Assembly (NCBI RefSeq): GCF_900101095.1
Contig: NZ_FNFM01000001.1
Location: 496,001-560,000, forward strand
DNA: 64,000 nucleotides
Reading direction: 5' to 3'
Source of the DNA: Actinopolyspora mzabensis
Lineage (GTDB): Bacteria > Actinomycetota > Actinomycetes > Mycobacteriales > Pseudonocardiaceae
Within the stretch, counting starts at the first letter, position 1. Every line of letters begins with the position of its first letter. Positions 1 through 7,792 of this stretch are shown here, one piece after another. Below the pieces are notes generated by a model, which did not search any database, was not told the origin of the DNA, and saw only the letters and a program-made list of their open reading frames with translations. Position numbers and translations under genes: made by a program.

Positions 1-713
1 GCGACATCGACGTCGACCACGCCACCGACCTGGTGCACAAGCACTTCGGGGACGTGCCCGCACGTTCAGTGCCGGAACGTCCCTCCTTCGCGGAACCGGC
101 CCCCTCGGGCGAGCTGCGGGACAGGCACCAGGATCCGCACGCCCCGCTTCCCGCGGTGGCGCTGGGTTACCGCCTGCCCGATCCGGTCGGCGAGCTGGAC
201 GAGTACCTCGCCAACGTGGTGCTCGCCGCCGTGCTCAGCGACGGTGACGCCTCCCGGTTGCAGCAGCGGCTCGTCTACCGCGACTCGCTCGTGGTGGACG
301 TGCACGCGGGCGCGGGGCTGATGGGAGCTCCCCTCGACGCACGTGACCCGGACACCTTCACCATCACGGCCATCCACAGCCCGGAGGTGACCACCGACCG
401 CGTCGTCGACGCCGTCGACTCCGAGCTGGAGCGGTTGGCCACCGAAGGTCCCACGGCCGAGGAGCTCTCCCGGGTGACCGCGCGGTGGTCCGCCGGACTG
501 CACCGTGATCACGACCGACTGGTTTCGCGCACCCTCGACCTCGGCAGCACCGAACTGCTGCACGGGCGTGCGGAACTCGTCGGGGAACTTCCCGCCCGGG
601 TCGGCGCGGTAACCGCCGAGGAGGTGGCCTCCGCGGCCAAGGCGCTCCGGCCGGAAGCGCGCGCCGTCCTGGAAATCGAACCCACCAGCGAGGCCGACGG
701 AGGTGCCGCATGA
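1..713 (+). CDS. M16 family zinc peptidase, C-terminal part (5' end outside window)
   Basis: The reading frame is already open at base 3, so the gene begins upstream of the window. The first visible residues (GDIDVDHA, then HKHFGDVP) match the segment that precedes the second domain in M16 insulinase/processing-peptidase proteins. The rest looks like an M16 C-terminal domain, with alternating helices and the LGYRLP-type strand. The HXXEH zinc site would lie in the missing N-terminal half, so activity cannot be judged. The stop overlaps the next start by four bases (ATGA), so the two are translationally coupled. A pair of M16 subunits is the known arrangement of two-component peptidases, one catalytic and one substrate-binding; that this is such a pair is inference. 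Confidence 0.85.
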   Translation, partial: DIDVDHATDLVHKHFGDVPARSVPERPSFAEPAPSGELRDRHQDPHAPLPAVALGYRLPDPVGELDEYLANVVLAAVLSDGDASRLQQRLVYRDSLVVDVHAGAGLMGAPLDARDPDTFTITAIHSPEVTTDRVVDAVDSELERLATEGPTAEELSRVTARWSAGLHRDHDRLVSRTLDLGSTELLHGRAELVGELPARVGAVTAEEVASAAKALRPEARAVLEIEPTSEADGGAA

Positions 714-2077
714 CCAGCGCGACCCATCGCAGTGCCGAGCGGATCGGACACACCGAGCAGGGGCCGCGGCCGCTGCCGCCGCTGGCCGAGCCGCGCGCGG
801 GCAGGCAGCCCGAGACCGTGGACACCGTGCTGCAGAACGGGCTGCGGGTGATCGCGGCGCGCCACGGTGCGGTGCCGATGGTCGAGCTGCGGCTGCGGAT
901 CCCCTTCGCAGGCGAGGACCCCGCTCACCCGGCCAGAGCCGAAGTGCTCGCCGAGACCCTGCTCACCGGGACCCGGCGTCGGGACCGGGTAAGCATGGAC
1001 ACCGACCTCGCGGCGGTCGGCGGCACGTTGCAGGCCGTGGTCGACCCCGAACGGCTCAGCATCACCGGTGACGCGCTCGCCAGTGGGATGGAAACCCTGC
1101 TCGACGTGCTCACCGACGCGCTGACCGAGGCTTCCTATCCGGAGCACGAGGTCTCGGGCGAGCGGGATCGGCTCGTCGAGCGGATCACGGTCGCCCGCTC
1201 CCAGCCCCGCACCATCGCCCGCGAGGAGTTGCAGTACCACCGCTACGGGGACCATCCGTTCGCCAGGGAGGTGCCGCAGGCCGTTGACGTGGCCGAGGTG
1301 ACCCCCGAACAGGTGAGGCAGTTGCACCGGGAGGCGGTCCTGCCGCGTGGCTCCACGCTGGTGCTGGTCGGCGACATCGACCCAGCGGCGACCGTGGAGA
1401 CGGTGCGCCGCATGACTTCCGGCTGGCAGTCCGAGGACGCGGCTCGTGAGCTTCCGGCACTGCCCGAGGTGGCGGGCGGTGACGTCCGCCTGGTGCACCG
1501 GGAGGGCGCGGTGCAGTCGCAACTGCGATTCTCCGCCCAGGCCGTTCCCCGGACGGACGAACGCTACCCGGCGCTGCAGATCGCCAACCTGGTCTTCGGC
1601 GGCTACTTCTCCTCGCGGCTGGTGGAAAACATTCGCGAGGACAAGGGCTACACCTACGGCGCGCACTCCACGTTCGAGTTCACTCCGGACAACGGCACGA
1701 TCCTGGTGGACGCCGACACCGCCAGCGAGGTCACGGCCGCGGCGCTGCTGGAGATCCGTTACGAGCTCGGCAAACTCGCCCTGGTCCCACCGAGCGAGGC
1801 CGAGGTCGAATCCGCGCGGCAGTACGCCATCGGCGGGTTGCTGACCTCGACCTCCTCGCAGTCGGGCCTCGCCTCGATGCTGATGAACGTCGCGGCTCTC
1901 GGGCTGGGGCAGGACTGGTTGTCCGAACATCCCGACCGGCTGCGTGCGGTCACTCATCAGCAGGTGGCCGAGGCCGCGCGCTGGTACGTGCCGACCGCGT
2001 TCACCGGGGTCGTGGTGGGAGACGCGGAACAGCTCGGGGAACAGCTTCGTGGCCTCGGTGGTGTGACGCTGCCGTGA
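710..2077 (+). CDS. M16 family peptidase, probably non-catalytic subunit
   Basis: 455 residues with the full two-domain M16 fold: an N-terminal strand NGLRVIAARHGAVPMVEL at about residues 43-61 and a C-terminal domain carrying the R/Y signature RLVENIREDKGYTYGAHS at about residues 304-321. Where active M16 enzymes have HXXEH with a downstream Glu, this protein has PARAEVLAE at about residues 78-86, so the zinc ligands are missing. The R/Y pair typical of non-catalytic subunits is kept. It overlaps the preceding M16 gene by 4 bp and the following nudC by 4 bp, so all three are probably one transcript. The likely role is substrate binding in a heterodimeric peptidase (inference from the family). 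Confidence 0.88.
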   Translation: MTSATHRSAERIGHTEQGPRPLPPLAEPRAGRQPETVDTVLQNGLRVIAARHGAVPMVELRLRIPFAGEDPAHPARAEVLAETLLTGTRRRDRVSMDTDLAAVGGTLQAVVDPERLSITGDALASGMETLLDVLTDALTEASYPEHEVSGERDRLVERITVARSQPRTIAREELQYHRYGDHPFAREVPQAVDVAEVTPEQVRQLHREAVLPRGSTLVLVGDIDPAATVETVRRMTSGWQSEDAARELPALPEVAGGDVRLVHREGAVQSQLRFSAQAVPRTDERYPALQIANLVFGGYFSSRLVENIREDKGYTYGAHSTFEFTPDNGTILVDADTASEVTAAALLEIRYELGKLALVPPSEAEVESARQYAIGGLLTSTSSQSGLASMLMNVAALGLGQDWLSEHPDRLRAVTHQQVAEAARWYVPTAFTGVVVGDAEQLGEQLRGLGGVTLP

Positions 2078-3018
2078 CGACCTGTTCGGAGTTCGGTTCG
2101 GCACCGGAACGTGCCGCTGCCGAGGCGTTCCAGCTCGACAGCACCCCGCTGCTTTCCCGCTCACCCGTGGCGCTGTCCGACCAGCAACGGGACGATCCGA
2201 CATACGCGGCGAACCTCTGGTCCGGCGGGCGGGTACTGCCCGTCGACCAGCGCGGCCGCGTTCCGCTGGAATCCAGTGGACGACTCTCCTGGCACCTCCC
2301 GGACGAGTTCGCCGAGCACGGCGGTCACGCCGTGCTGCTGGGCACGCACGAGGGCGTGGCCCACTGGGGTGTCCGGGTTCGTCCGCGCGAGTCCGGAGCC
2401 GACTGGCAGGGGCTGCGCTCGGTGGGCGAGTGGTTGGGCGACGTGGAGGCAGCTTTGCTCACCACGGCGGTGGGGCTGCTCGCCTGGCACGACCGTGCCC
2501 GCTACTGCGCGCTGTGCGGCGCCGGAACCGAACTCATCCGCAGCGGCTGGGCCAGACGCTGCACCGGGTGCGGACACGAGGAGTACCCGCGCACCGACCC
2601 CTCCATGATCTGCCTGGTGCACGACGGTGCCGATCACGTGCTCCTCGCGCGCCAGGTCGGCTGGCCCCCCGAGCGGTTCTCGGTGCTGGCCGGATTCGTG
2701 GAGATGGGCGAGTCCCTGGAGGGCTGCGTGAGCCGCGAGGTCCACGAGGAGGTCGGGGTCCCGGTCTCCGACATCAGATATCTGGGCAGCCAGCCCTGGC
2801 CCTTTCCGCGATCGCTGATGATGGGTTTCGCGGCCGTCGCCGATCCCCGCGAGCCGCTGCGGCCCGCACCCGGTGAGATCGCCGAGGCGCACTGGGTCTC
2901 GCGGAAGCACGTACGTGCGGCGCTGGGACACGACGAACCGGTCGACGGGCTGTGGCTCCCCCCGGGCATATCCATCGCGCACCGGATGCTGCGCGGCTGG
3001 GCCAACGTTGCGGAATGA
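2074..3018 (+). CDS. nudC: NAD(+)/NADH diphosphatase NudC
   Basis: 314 residues. Domain order is that of NudC: an N-terminal domain, a four-cysteine zinc ribbon starting CALC at residue 145 and ending at about 165, then a Nudix domain. The Nudix box (GX5EX7REXXEEXG type) lies at about residues 207-229 and starts GFVEMGESLEG. It is followed by SQPWPFPRS at about residue 240, the motif that separates NudC from other Nudix enzymes. The family hydrolyses NADH/NAD to NMN(H) and AMP and removes NAD caps from RNA. The GTG start overlaps the stop of the M16 gene (GTGA), which suggests coupling. No deviations in the key residues are visible. Confidence 0.95.
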   Translation: MTTCSEFGSAPERAAAEAFQLDSTPLLSRSPVALSDQQRDDPTYAANLWSGGRVLPVDQRGRVPLESSGRLSWHLPDEFAEHGGHAVLLGTHEGVAHWGVRVRPRESGADWQGLRSVGEWLGDVEAALLTTAVGLLAWHDRARYCALCGAGTELIRSGWARRCTGCGHEEYPRTDPSMICLVHDGADHVLLARQVGWPPERFSVLAGFVEMGESLEGCVSREVHEEVGVPVSDIRYLGSQPWPFPRSLMMGFAAVADPREPLRPAPGEIAEAHWVSRKHVRAALGHDEPVDGLWLPPGISIAHRMLRGWANVAE

Positions 3019-3126
3019 ATCCGCGTCGCCTCGCGGGGACGGTGCTCAGCCGGTGGCAAGGCGCGTACTTGGTTCGCGGCGGGTGTGTCGGTCGCCGCTC
3101 GCCGCGTTTCTGCGAGGATTCCCGGC

Positions 3127-5256
3127 ATGACCGATCAACCGCGCCTGCTGGAAGGTCTCGACCCGCAACAGCGTGCCGCGGTGACGGCTCCGCGCGGCCC
3201 GGTCTGCGTACTGGCGGGTGCGGGCACGGGCAAGACCCGTACGATCACCCACCGGATCGCATGGCTGGTGCAGCGCGGCCTGGTCGTGCCGCAGCAGGTG
3301 CTGGCCGTGACCTTCACCGCGCGCGCGGCGGGCGAGATGCGTACCAGGTTGCGTGGTCTCGGTGCCGGTGGAGTTCAGGCGCAGACCTTCCACGCGGCTG
3401 CTTTCCGGCAACTGCGGTACTTCTGGCCGCGGGTGATCGGCGACGAGCTGTGGCCACTGACCGAGCAGAAGTTCCGATTGGTCACCCAGGCCGCGGGGAG
3501 GCTGCGGCTGGCCACCGACCAGGACTCGGTGCGTGATCTGGCCACCGAGATCGAGTGGGCGAAGGCGACGCTGCTCACCCCCGAGCACTATCCGGCGGCC
3601 GCCGCCGAGCGGGGACGCGAGTGCCCGGTTCCGCCGGAACACTTCACGAAGGTCTTCGAGGGCTACGAGAAGCTCAAGAACTCGGCGAAGGTGCTGGACT
3701 TCGACGATCTGCTGCTGCACATCGCGGCCATCCTGGAGGAGAACACCGAGGTGGCCGAGCAGTTCCGCGCCCAGTACCGCAGCTTCGTGGTGGACGAGTA
3801 CCAGGACGTCACCCCGTTGCAGCAGCGAGCACTCGACGCCTGGCTCGGGCAGCGCGACGATCTCACCGTGGTGGGCGATGCCAATCAGACGATCTACTCG
3901 TTCGCCGGTGCCTCGCCCCGTTGGTTGGTCGACTTCCCGCGACGCTACCCGAACGCCGAGGTGGTCAAGCTGGAACGCGACTACCGTTCCACCCCGCAGG
4001 TGGTCACCCTGGCCAACCGGGTCATCGGCGCCGCGCGGCCGGACGGGGGAGCCGAGGACGACGAGGGGCAGGCCACCGGCTCGTCGGGGACCGACCTCAC
4101 CCTGGTGGGGCAGCTGCCCGACGGCCCCGCCCCGGAGTTCGCCGCGCACGACGACGAGGCCGAGGAGGCCCGAGCGGTGTCCCGCCGGATCGCCCGGCTG
4201 GCGGGCAACGGGGTGCCGTTCTCCGAGATGGTCGTGCTGTACCGCGTGAACGCGCAGTCGGAACTGTACGAGCAGACCCTGTCGGAGGCCGGGATTCCCT
4301 ACCAGGTTCGCGGTGGCGAGCGGTTCTTCGCGCGTACCGAGGTACGCCAGGCGATCACCGCGCTGCGGGCCGCGGCGAACCGAGGGCACACCGGTCCGGG
4401 TGAACTTCCCAAGACGGTGCGTGAGGTCCTTGCCGAGGTCGGTCTGACCGAACGGGCTCCCTCTGGCGGTGCCGCGTTGGAGCGGTGGCAGTCGTTGCAC
4501 GCGCTGGCCGAACTCGCCGACGAACTGGCGGGGCAGGTGGAGCAGGCCGATCTGACGCACTACGTGGCCGAGCTCGACACTCGTGCCTCCGCGCAGCATC
4601 CCCCCACGGTCGAAGGAGTCACGCTCGCCTCGCTGCACGCCGCCAAGGGGCTGGAATGGGACACGGTGTTCCTCGTCGGTCTCGTGGAGAAAACGCTGCC
4701 GATCCAGTACGCCGACGGGGACGAGGACGCCGTCGAGGAGGAGCGGCGGTTGTTCTACGTGGGAGTGACACGTGCCCGGCAGCGGGTTCGGCTGTCCTGG
4801 TCGACCTACCGGGGCGAGGGCGGGGGCCGCAAACGCCGACGCAGTCGGTTCCTGCGGGAGCTCGATCCCGCCGAGGACTCCGCCCCGGCCTCGAAGTCGA
4901 AGCGGCGGGAGAAGTCGGCGGGTTCCCGGCGGAATCGCGAGGTTCACTGCCGGATCTGCTCGGCACCGCTGACCGCGACCGCCGATGTGAAGCTCGGGCG
5001 CTGCTCGGGTTGCCCCTCGGACGCGGACGAAGAGCTCCTCACGAAACTGCGCGGCTGGCGCACCGAGCGGGCACAGCAGCTGCGGGTGCCCGCCTACGTG
5101 GTGTTCAGTGACGCTACGTTGCTGGCCATAGCCGAGCAGCGACCGGATGATTCCGAGGCGCTGAGCAGGATTTCGGGCGTGGGAGCGACCAAACTGGAGC
5201 GGTTCGGGTCCGATGTGCTCGAACTCGTCAACGGGAGCGGGCACGGCGGCGAGTAG
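3127..5256 (+). CDS. uvrD2: ATP-dependent DNA helicase UvrD2
   Basis: 709 residues. A superfamily 1A helicase with Walker A GAGTGKT at residues 31-37, Walker B/motif II DEYQD at about 223, and later motifs including a VTRARQRVRLSW segment. After the motor comes a four-cysteine cluster beginning CRIC at residue 608 and ending CSGC, then a C-terminal HRDC domain with ISGVGATKLERFG. This Cys4-plus-HRDC architecture is the actinobacterial UvrD2 type, a 3'-5' helicase in DNA repair and replication. ATG 3127 is chosen over an in-frame upstream start because a GAGG ribosome site lies about ten bases before it and family N-termini begin near LLEGLDPQQ. The gene stands alone, 108 bp after nudC. Confidence 0.93.
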   Translation: MTDQPRLLEGLDPQQRAAVTAPRGPVCVLAGAGTGKTRTITHRIAWLVQRGLVVPQQVLAVTFTARAAGEMRTRLRGLGAGGVQAQTFHAAAFRQLRYFWPRVIGDELWPLTEQKFRLVTQAAGRLRLATDQDSVRDLATEIEWAKATLLTPEHYPAAAAERGRECPVPPEHFTKVFEGYEKLKNSAKVLDFDDLLLHIAAILEENTEVAEQFRAQYRSFVVDEYQDVTPLQQRALDAWLGQRDDLTVVGDANQTIYSFAGASPRWLVDFPRRYPNAEVVKLERDYRSTPQVVTLANRVIGAARPDGGAEDDEGQATGSSGTDLTLVGQLPDGPAPEFAAHDDEAEEARAVSRRIARLAGNGVPFSEMVVLYRVNAQSELYEQTLSEAGIPYQVRGGERFFARTEVRQAITALRAAANRGHTGPGELPKTVREVLAEVGLTERAPSGGAALERWQSLHALAELADELAGQVEQADLTHYVAELDTRASAQHPPTVEGVTLASLHAAKGLEWDTVFLVGLVEKTLPIQYADGDEDAVEEERRLFYVGVTRARQRVRLSWSTYRGEGGGRKRRRSRFLRELDPAEDSAPASKSKRREKSAGSRRNREVHCRICSAPLTATADVKLGRCSGCPSDADEELLTKLRGWRTERAQQLRVPAYVVFSDATLLAIAEQRPDDSEALSRISGVGATKLERFGSDVLELVNGSGHGGE

Positions 5257-5498
5257 GAGCGGCGGTGGGCGGGACCTCTCGTCCCGGTTGGCGGGGATGT
5301 CCGCTCGACCGGGCTCCGTCGGTTCCCGCCCCGGTAGCCCCGACACCGGGCGGGTAGCCCACGTCCCGGTACCCGCACGGGAGAGCGCGGTGCGGTGAGC
5401 GTTCCGTGCCGGTGGTTCCCGGGCGTCCGGTCAGTCCCTCGACAGGGCGGTGGAATCACTCGACTCGGGGAGATTCCACCGCTGGGCACAACGCTGTG
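5257..5498. other. Non-coding spacer upstream of the whiB7 leader
   Basis: About 240 bp of GC-rich sequence after uvrD2. I see no convincing gene or intrinsic terminator. Its right edge runs into the whiB7 promoter. Confidence 0.5.
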
Positions 5499-5537
5499 AA
5501 AAATCGCTTGCGCTGTGTGTGGCCGCCCGAATAATCT
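5499..5537 (+). promoter_or_regulatory. WhiB7-type autoregulated promoter of the whiB7 leader
   Basis: The AT run AAAAAT (5499-5504) lies exactly three bases before a -35-like TTGCGC (5508-5513); after an 18-bp spacer comes the -10-like TAATCT (5532-5537). An AT-rich block three bases upstream of the -35 hexamer is the published signature of WhiB7-dependent promoters, including that of whiB7 itself. Its position before the leader ORF and whiB7 fits autoregulation. The match is by eye; start-site mapping is not available. Confidence 0.7.
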
Positions 5538-5601
5538 GCCTGTCGGCAGGCCGGAGAGGACATGCTCGTCCGGCCGGGGTCACGAGAAGGCGGTGTGCGC
5601 G

Positions 5602-5781
5602 ATGCGTAAGAACGACTGGTTGTCGGCGGTGGACCAGCACGCGATCGCGCTGATGAGCACCGGTATGTCGATGTTCGCGAAGCGAGCCGCGAATATCGGC
5701 CCCGCGCGTCCGTGCACGCATCGTGATGTTGAGCCGAGCAAAACCTATCCGGGTCGGGTCGTGCCGGAGCGAAGTACCTGA
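5602..5781 (+). CDS. whiB7 leader peptide (uORF)
   Basis: A 59-codon ORF starting MRKNDWLSAVDQHAIALMS, with a GAGAAGG ribosome site about 11 bases before ATG 5602. An in-frame GTG at 5593 is too close to that site. It sits between the WhiB7-type promoter and an intrinsic terminator, 158 bp before whiB7. In mycobacteria and Streptomyces, whiB7/wblC is controlled by an upstream ORF whose impeded translation prevents transcription termination; this arrangement is the same. The first half is Ala/Met-rich and looks structured; the C-terminal third is rich in Pro, Arg and Thr. The peptide is therefore probably regulatory rather than a functional protein. An ordinary small protein is the alternative. 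Confidence 0.75.
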   Translation: MRKNDWLSAVDQHAIALMSTGMSMFAKRAANIGPARPCTHRDVEPSKTYPGRVVPERST

Positions 5782-5812
5782 GTTACTTCGTCGAGTGACA
5801 ATCGCTCTTTCG

Positions 5813-5846
5813 GCCGCGGACCCGGCATCGGGTCCGCGGCTTTTTT
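5813..5846 (+). terminator. Intrinsic terminator (attenuator) before whiB7
   Basis: A perfect 11-bp stem, GCCGCGGACCC (5813-5823) with GGGTCCGCGGC (5830-5840), a 6-nt loop and six T residues (5841-5846). It lies 32 bp after the leader ORF stop and about 94 bp before the whiB7 start, within what should be the whiB7 transcript. That makes it an attenuator candidate rather than only an end-of-gene terminator. Confidence 0.88.
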
Positions 5847-5939
5847 AATGTGTCCCCGTTCTCGACTCTTCCGTCCAAATTGGATCAAGTTATAGCGCCG
5901 AACAGCGTCGAAGAATTCATCTCATCAGGAGGAGAACGC

Positions 5940-6311
5940 ATGTCGACCGGCAGTGCCCCTGCGACCACCTGGGGCGAGCCCGGCAATCACGGCGGAGCCG
6001 TTTCCGCTCTGCTGCACACAGCGCCCGACACGGACGAGCGAGTTCCGTGCCGTCGGGATCCGGACCTGTGGTTCGCCGAGAACCCGTCCGAACTCGAACG
6101 CGCCAAGCAGCTGTGCGCCGAGTGCCCGATCAGGTCCGAGTGCCTGGCGGGAGCTCTGGCGCGGGCGGAGCCCTGGGGGGTCTGGGGCGGCGAGATCGTC
6201 GAACACGGTTCCGTGATCGCTCGCAAGCGGCCGAGGGGGCGGCCACGCAAACACCGGCCGGCCGACACGGCCGGTGCGGGCGGTTCGGCGGTCCGCGGAC
6301 GTGCCGCGTGA
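5940..6311 (+). CDS. whiB7: WhiB7 family Fe-S transcriptional regulator
   Basis: 123 residues. The WhiB cluster cysteines are C37, C59, C62 and C68 (C-X21-C-X2-C-X5-C), followed by GVWGG at residues 80-84 and a C-terminal AT-hook RGRPRK at 99-104, which marks the WhiB7/WblC subtype. These proteins bind the primary sigma factor with a [4Fe-4S] cluster, insert the AT-hook next to the -35 element and activate intrinsic resistance to ribosome-targeting antibiotics. ATG 5940 follows a strong AGGAGGAG site (5927-5934, 5-base spacing); an upstream in-frame start at 5850 has no such site. Upstream lie a WhiB7-type promoter, a leader ORF and a terminator, so expression is probably autoregulated and attenuated. 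Confidence 0.96.
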   Translation: MSTGSAPATTWGEPGNHGGAVSALLHTAPDTDERVPCRRDPDLWFAENPSELERAKQLCAECPIRSECLAGALARAEPWGVWGGEIVEHGSVIARKRPRGRPRKHRPADTAGAGGSAVRGRAA

Positions 6312-6371
6312 GCACCGCGAGACCGCTCCGATCGACAACCACACAATCACGTTCAAGGGAGTGAGAGCGGA

Positions 6372-6527
6372 ATGTTTCCCGAGGAAACAACGCGATTACG
6401 CTGCAGACAGTTCCGTGGTGAGGCCGAGCGCGCCAGGTTGCCGCACCGGATCGCCGCCGTGCGGTTCTGGCGCCGCTTGGCGCGCTTCGCGTCCCGACGG
6501 GCCGAACGTTACGAGCGGCGTATCTGA
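6372..6527 (+). CDS. Small arginine-rich protein downstream of whiB7
   Basis: A 51-residue ORF with 15 arginines, beginning MFPEETTRLRCRQFRGEAER and ending with the basic segment RFWRRLARFASRRAERYERR. An AGGGAG ribosome site ends about 11 bases before ATG 6372. The pattern (acidic start, then amphipathic Arg-rich helix) resembles small basic helical proteins common in actinomycetes. The function is unknown. It is 60 bp downstream of whiB7 with no terminator visible between, so it may be cotranscribed. It could be chance, because random ORFs in GC-rich DNA are often Arg-rich. Confidence 0.45.
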   Translation: MFPEETTRLRCRQFRGEAERARLPHRIAAVRFWRRLARFASRRAERYERRI

Positions 6528-6836
6528 ACCCAGTTCCGAGCCGGGTGCCCGAGGTTCGCGGTTCACGAGCCCCGGCGCCCCGCACCGCGGAACACAACCT
6601 CCTCCGGACGACCACCCGCCCGGAGGAGCACCGTTCGACCGAGGTGTGAGTCGGACGAGCTCGGTGAGCTGTCGTGGTCCGGCCAGTGCGCGCTGTTCGC
6701 GTACGAGCCGGCCACCGGCGATCGCCCGAACCGGACGTGGCGAGGACTTCGCCCGGGCGCTCCCACCATCGGAACCGGGCCGGGTGCCGTTGTGCGGAGC
6801 GGTATTCGATTGCCCGGCGGGCTAGGCTTGACGATC
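6528..6836. other. Intergenic spacer before the methyltransferase
   Basis: About 310 bp, GC-rich. Overlapping open frames here have no ribosome site or recognisable product. I see no RNA gene or strong hairpin. Confidence 0.45.
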
Positions 6837-7706
6837 ATGCACCATCATTCGCACGACAACATCGACTGGGACACCCGGTTGCGGCAGCTGCGGGACGAGG
6901 ACGGACTCACCGCGCCCCAGATGCGGCGAATCGCGGAGACACTGGTGTCGGGGCCGGACACCTGTCACTCGGTGATAGACGTCGGCTCAGGGGCGGGCGG
7001 CGCGGCAGCGGCGTTCGCCGCCGCGCTGCCGGGCGGCACGGTTACCCTCGTCGACTCCGCCCCGGAGCTGCTCGCCGAGGCCGAGCGCCACGCCACCGAA
7101 CACGCCGCCCGGGGGGTCGAGGTTCGCGGTGTGCGGGCCGATGCCGCCGACGAGGAACTCGGTGCCGCGGTGGGCAGTGCCGATCTGGTTTTCTCCTCGC
7201 TGGTCGTGCATCACCTACCCGACCAACTGGCGGGCCTGCGTCGGTTGGCTGAGCTGGTGCGGCCGGGAGGCAAACTGGTGATCGTGGAGTCCGGACTGTG
7301 GGCGCACGTGCTGCCCTGGGACGTCGGTGTCGGCGAACCCGGGTTGGAGGAGCGCCTGCTGGCAGCGCGGTACTCCTGGTTCCGCCGGATGCGCGCCGAG
7401 ATGCCGGGGACGGTCCGGTTGCCCGTCGGCTGGTCGACGGCACTGCGGCAGGCAGGACTGGGGGACGTCGAGTCGTGGAGTTACCTGGTGGACTGGCCCG
7501 CCCCGGTCACCGGTCCGGTGCGCGACATCGTGCTGCGCAGGCTGGAGTGGTTGCGTGAGGCCGCCGTGGAGGAGTGCTCCGCCGACGACCTGGCCGCGCT
7601 CGACCAGCTGCTCGACGAGCAGGGGCCGCACTACGCCGGACGACGGGACGATCTCTACTACCTCGCCGCGCACAGCGTGTTCGTCGGCCGCAAACCCGCC
7701 TTGTGA
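6837..7706 (+). CDS. Class I SAM-dependent methyltransferase
   Basis: 289 residues. Motif I is DVGSGAGG at about residues 46-53 and the acidic residue of motif II is in VTLVDSAPE. Motif IV is ADLVFSSLVVHHLPDQ, followed by the LVRPGGKLVIVESG strand. This is the Rossmann methyltransferase fold of the UbiE/type-11 kind. The C-terminal third is mostly helical and probably sets the substrate, which I cannot name. ATG 6837 (MHHHSHDN) is preferred to an in-frame GTG at 6792 because the extra residues look non-coding. The next gene converges from the opposite strand and a dispersed hairpin repeat lies in the 86-bp gap. Confidence 0.85.
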   Translation: MHHHSHDNIDWDTRLRQLRDEDGLTAPQMRRIAETLVSGPDTCHSVIDVGSGAGGAAAAFAAALPGGTVTLVDSAPELLAEAERHATEHAARGVEVRGVRADAADEELGAAVGSADLVFSSLVVHHLPDQLAGLRRLAELVRPGGKLVIVESGLWAHVLPWDVGVGEPGLEERLLAARYSWFRRMRAEMPGTVRLPVGWSTALRQAGLGDVESWSYLVDWPAPVTGPVRDIVLRRLEWLREAAVEECSADDLAALDQLLDEQGPHYAGRRDDLYYLAAHSVFVGRKPAL

Positions 7707-7768
7707 CGTGTTGCCGCTCGGCTTGCGGGAGTGGTGGGGGTGCGGCACCGCGTCGCCCCACAGCCCGG

Positions 7769-7786
7769 CGATTTCTCGCGAAATCG
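7769..7786. repeat. Dispersed hairpin repeat, copy 1
   Basis: CGATTTCTCGCGAAATCG: 7-bp inverted arms around TCGC. It lies between the convergent methyltransferase and ABC1 kinase genes. One of five copies in the window, none inside a gene. Confidence 0.8.
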
Positions 7787-7792
7787 ACGCCC

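Noticed and set aside
6274-6825. A 183-codon ORF after whiB7
   Set aside because: Pro/Ser/Arg-rich random composition and it overlaps whiB7 and the more credible small ORF at 6372.
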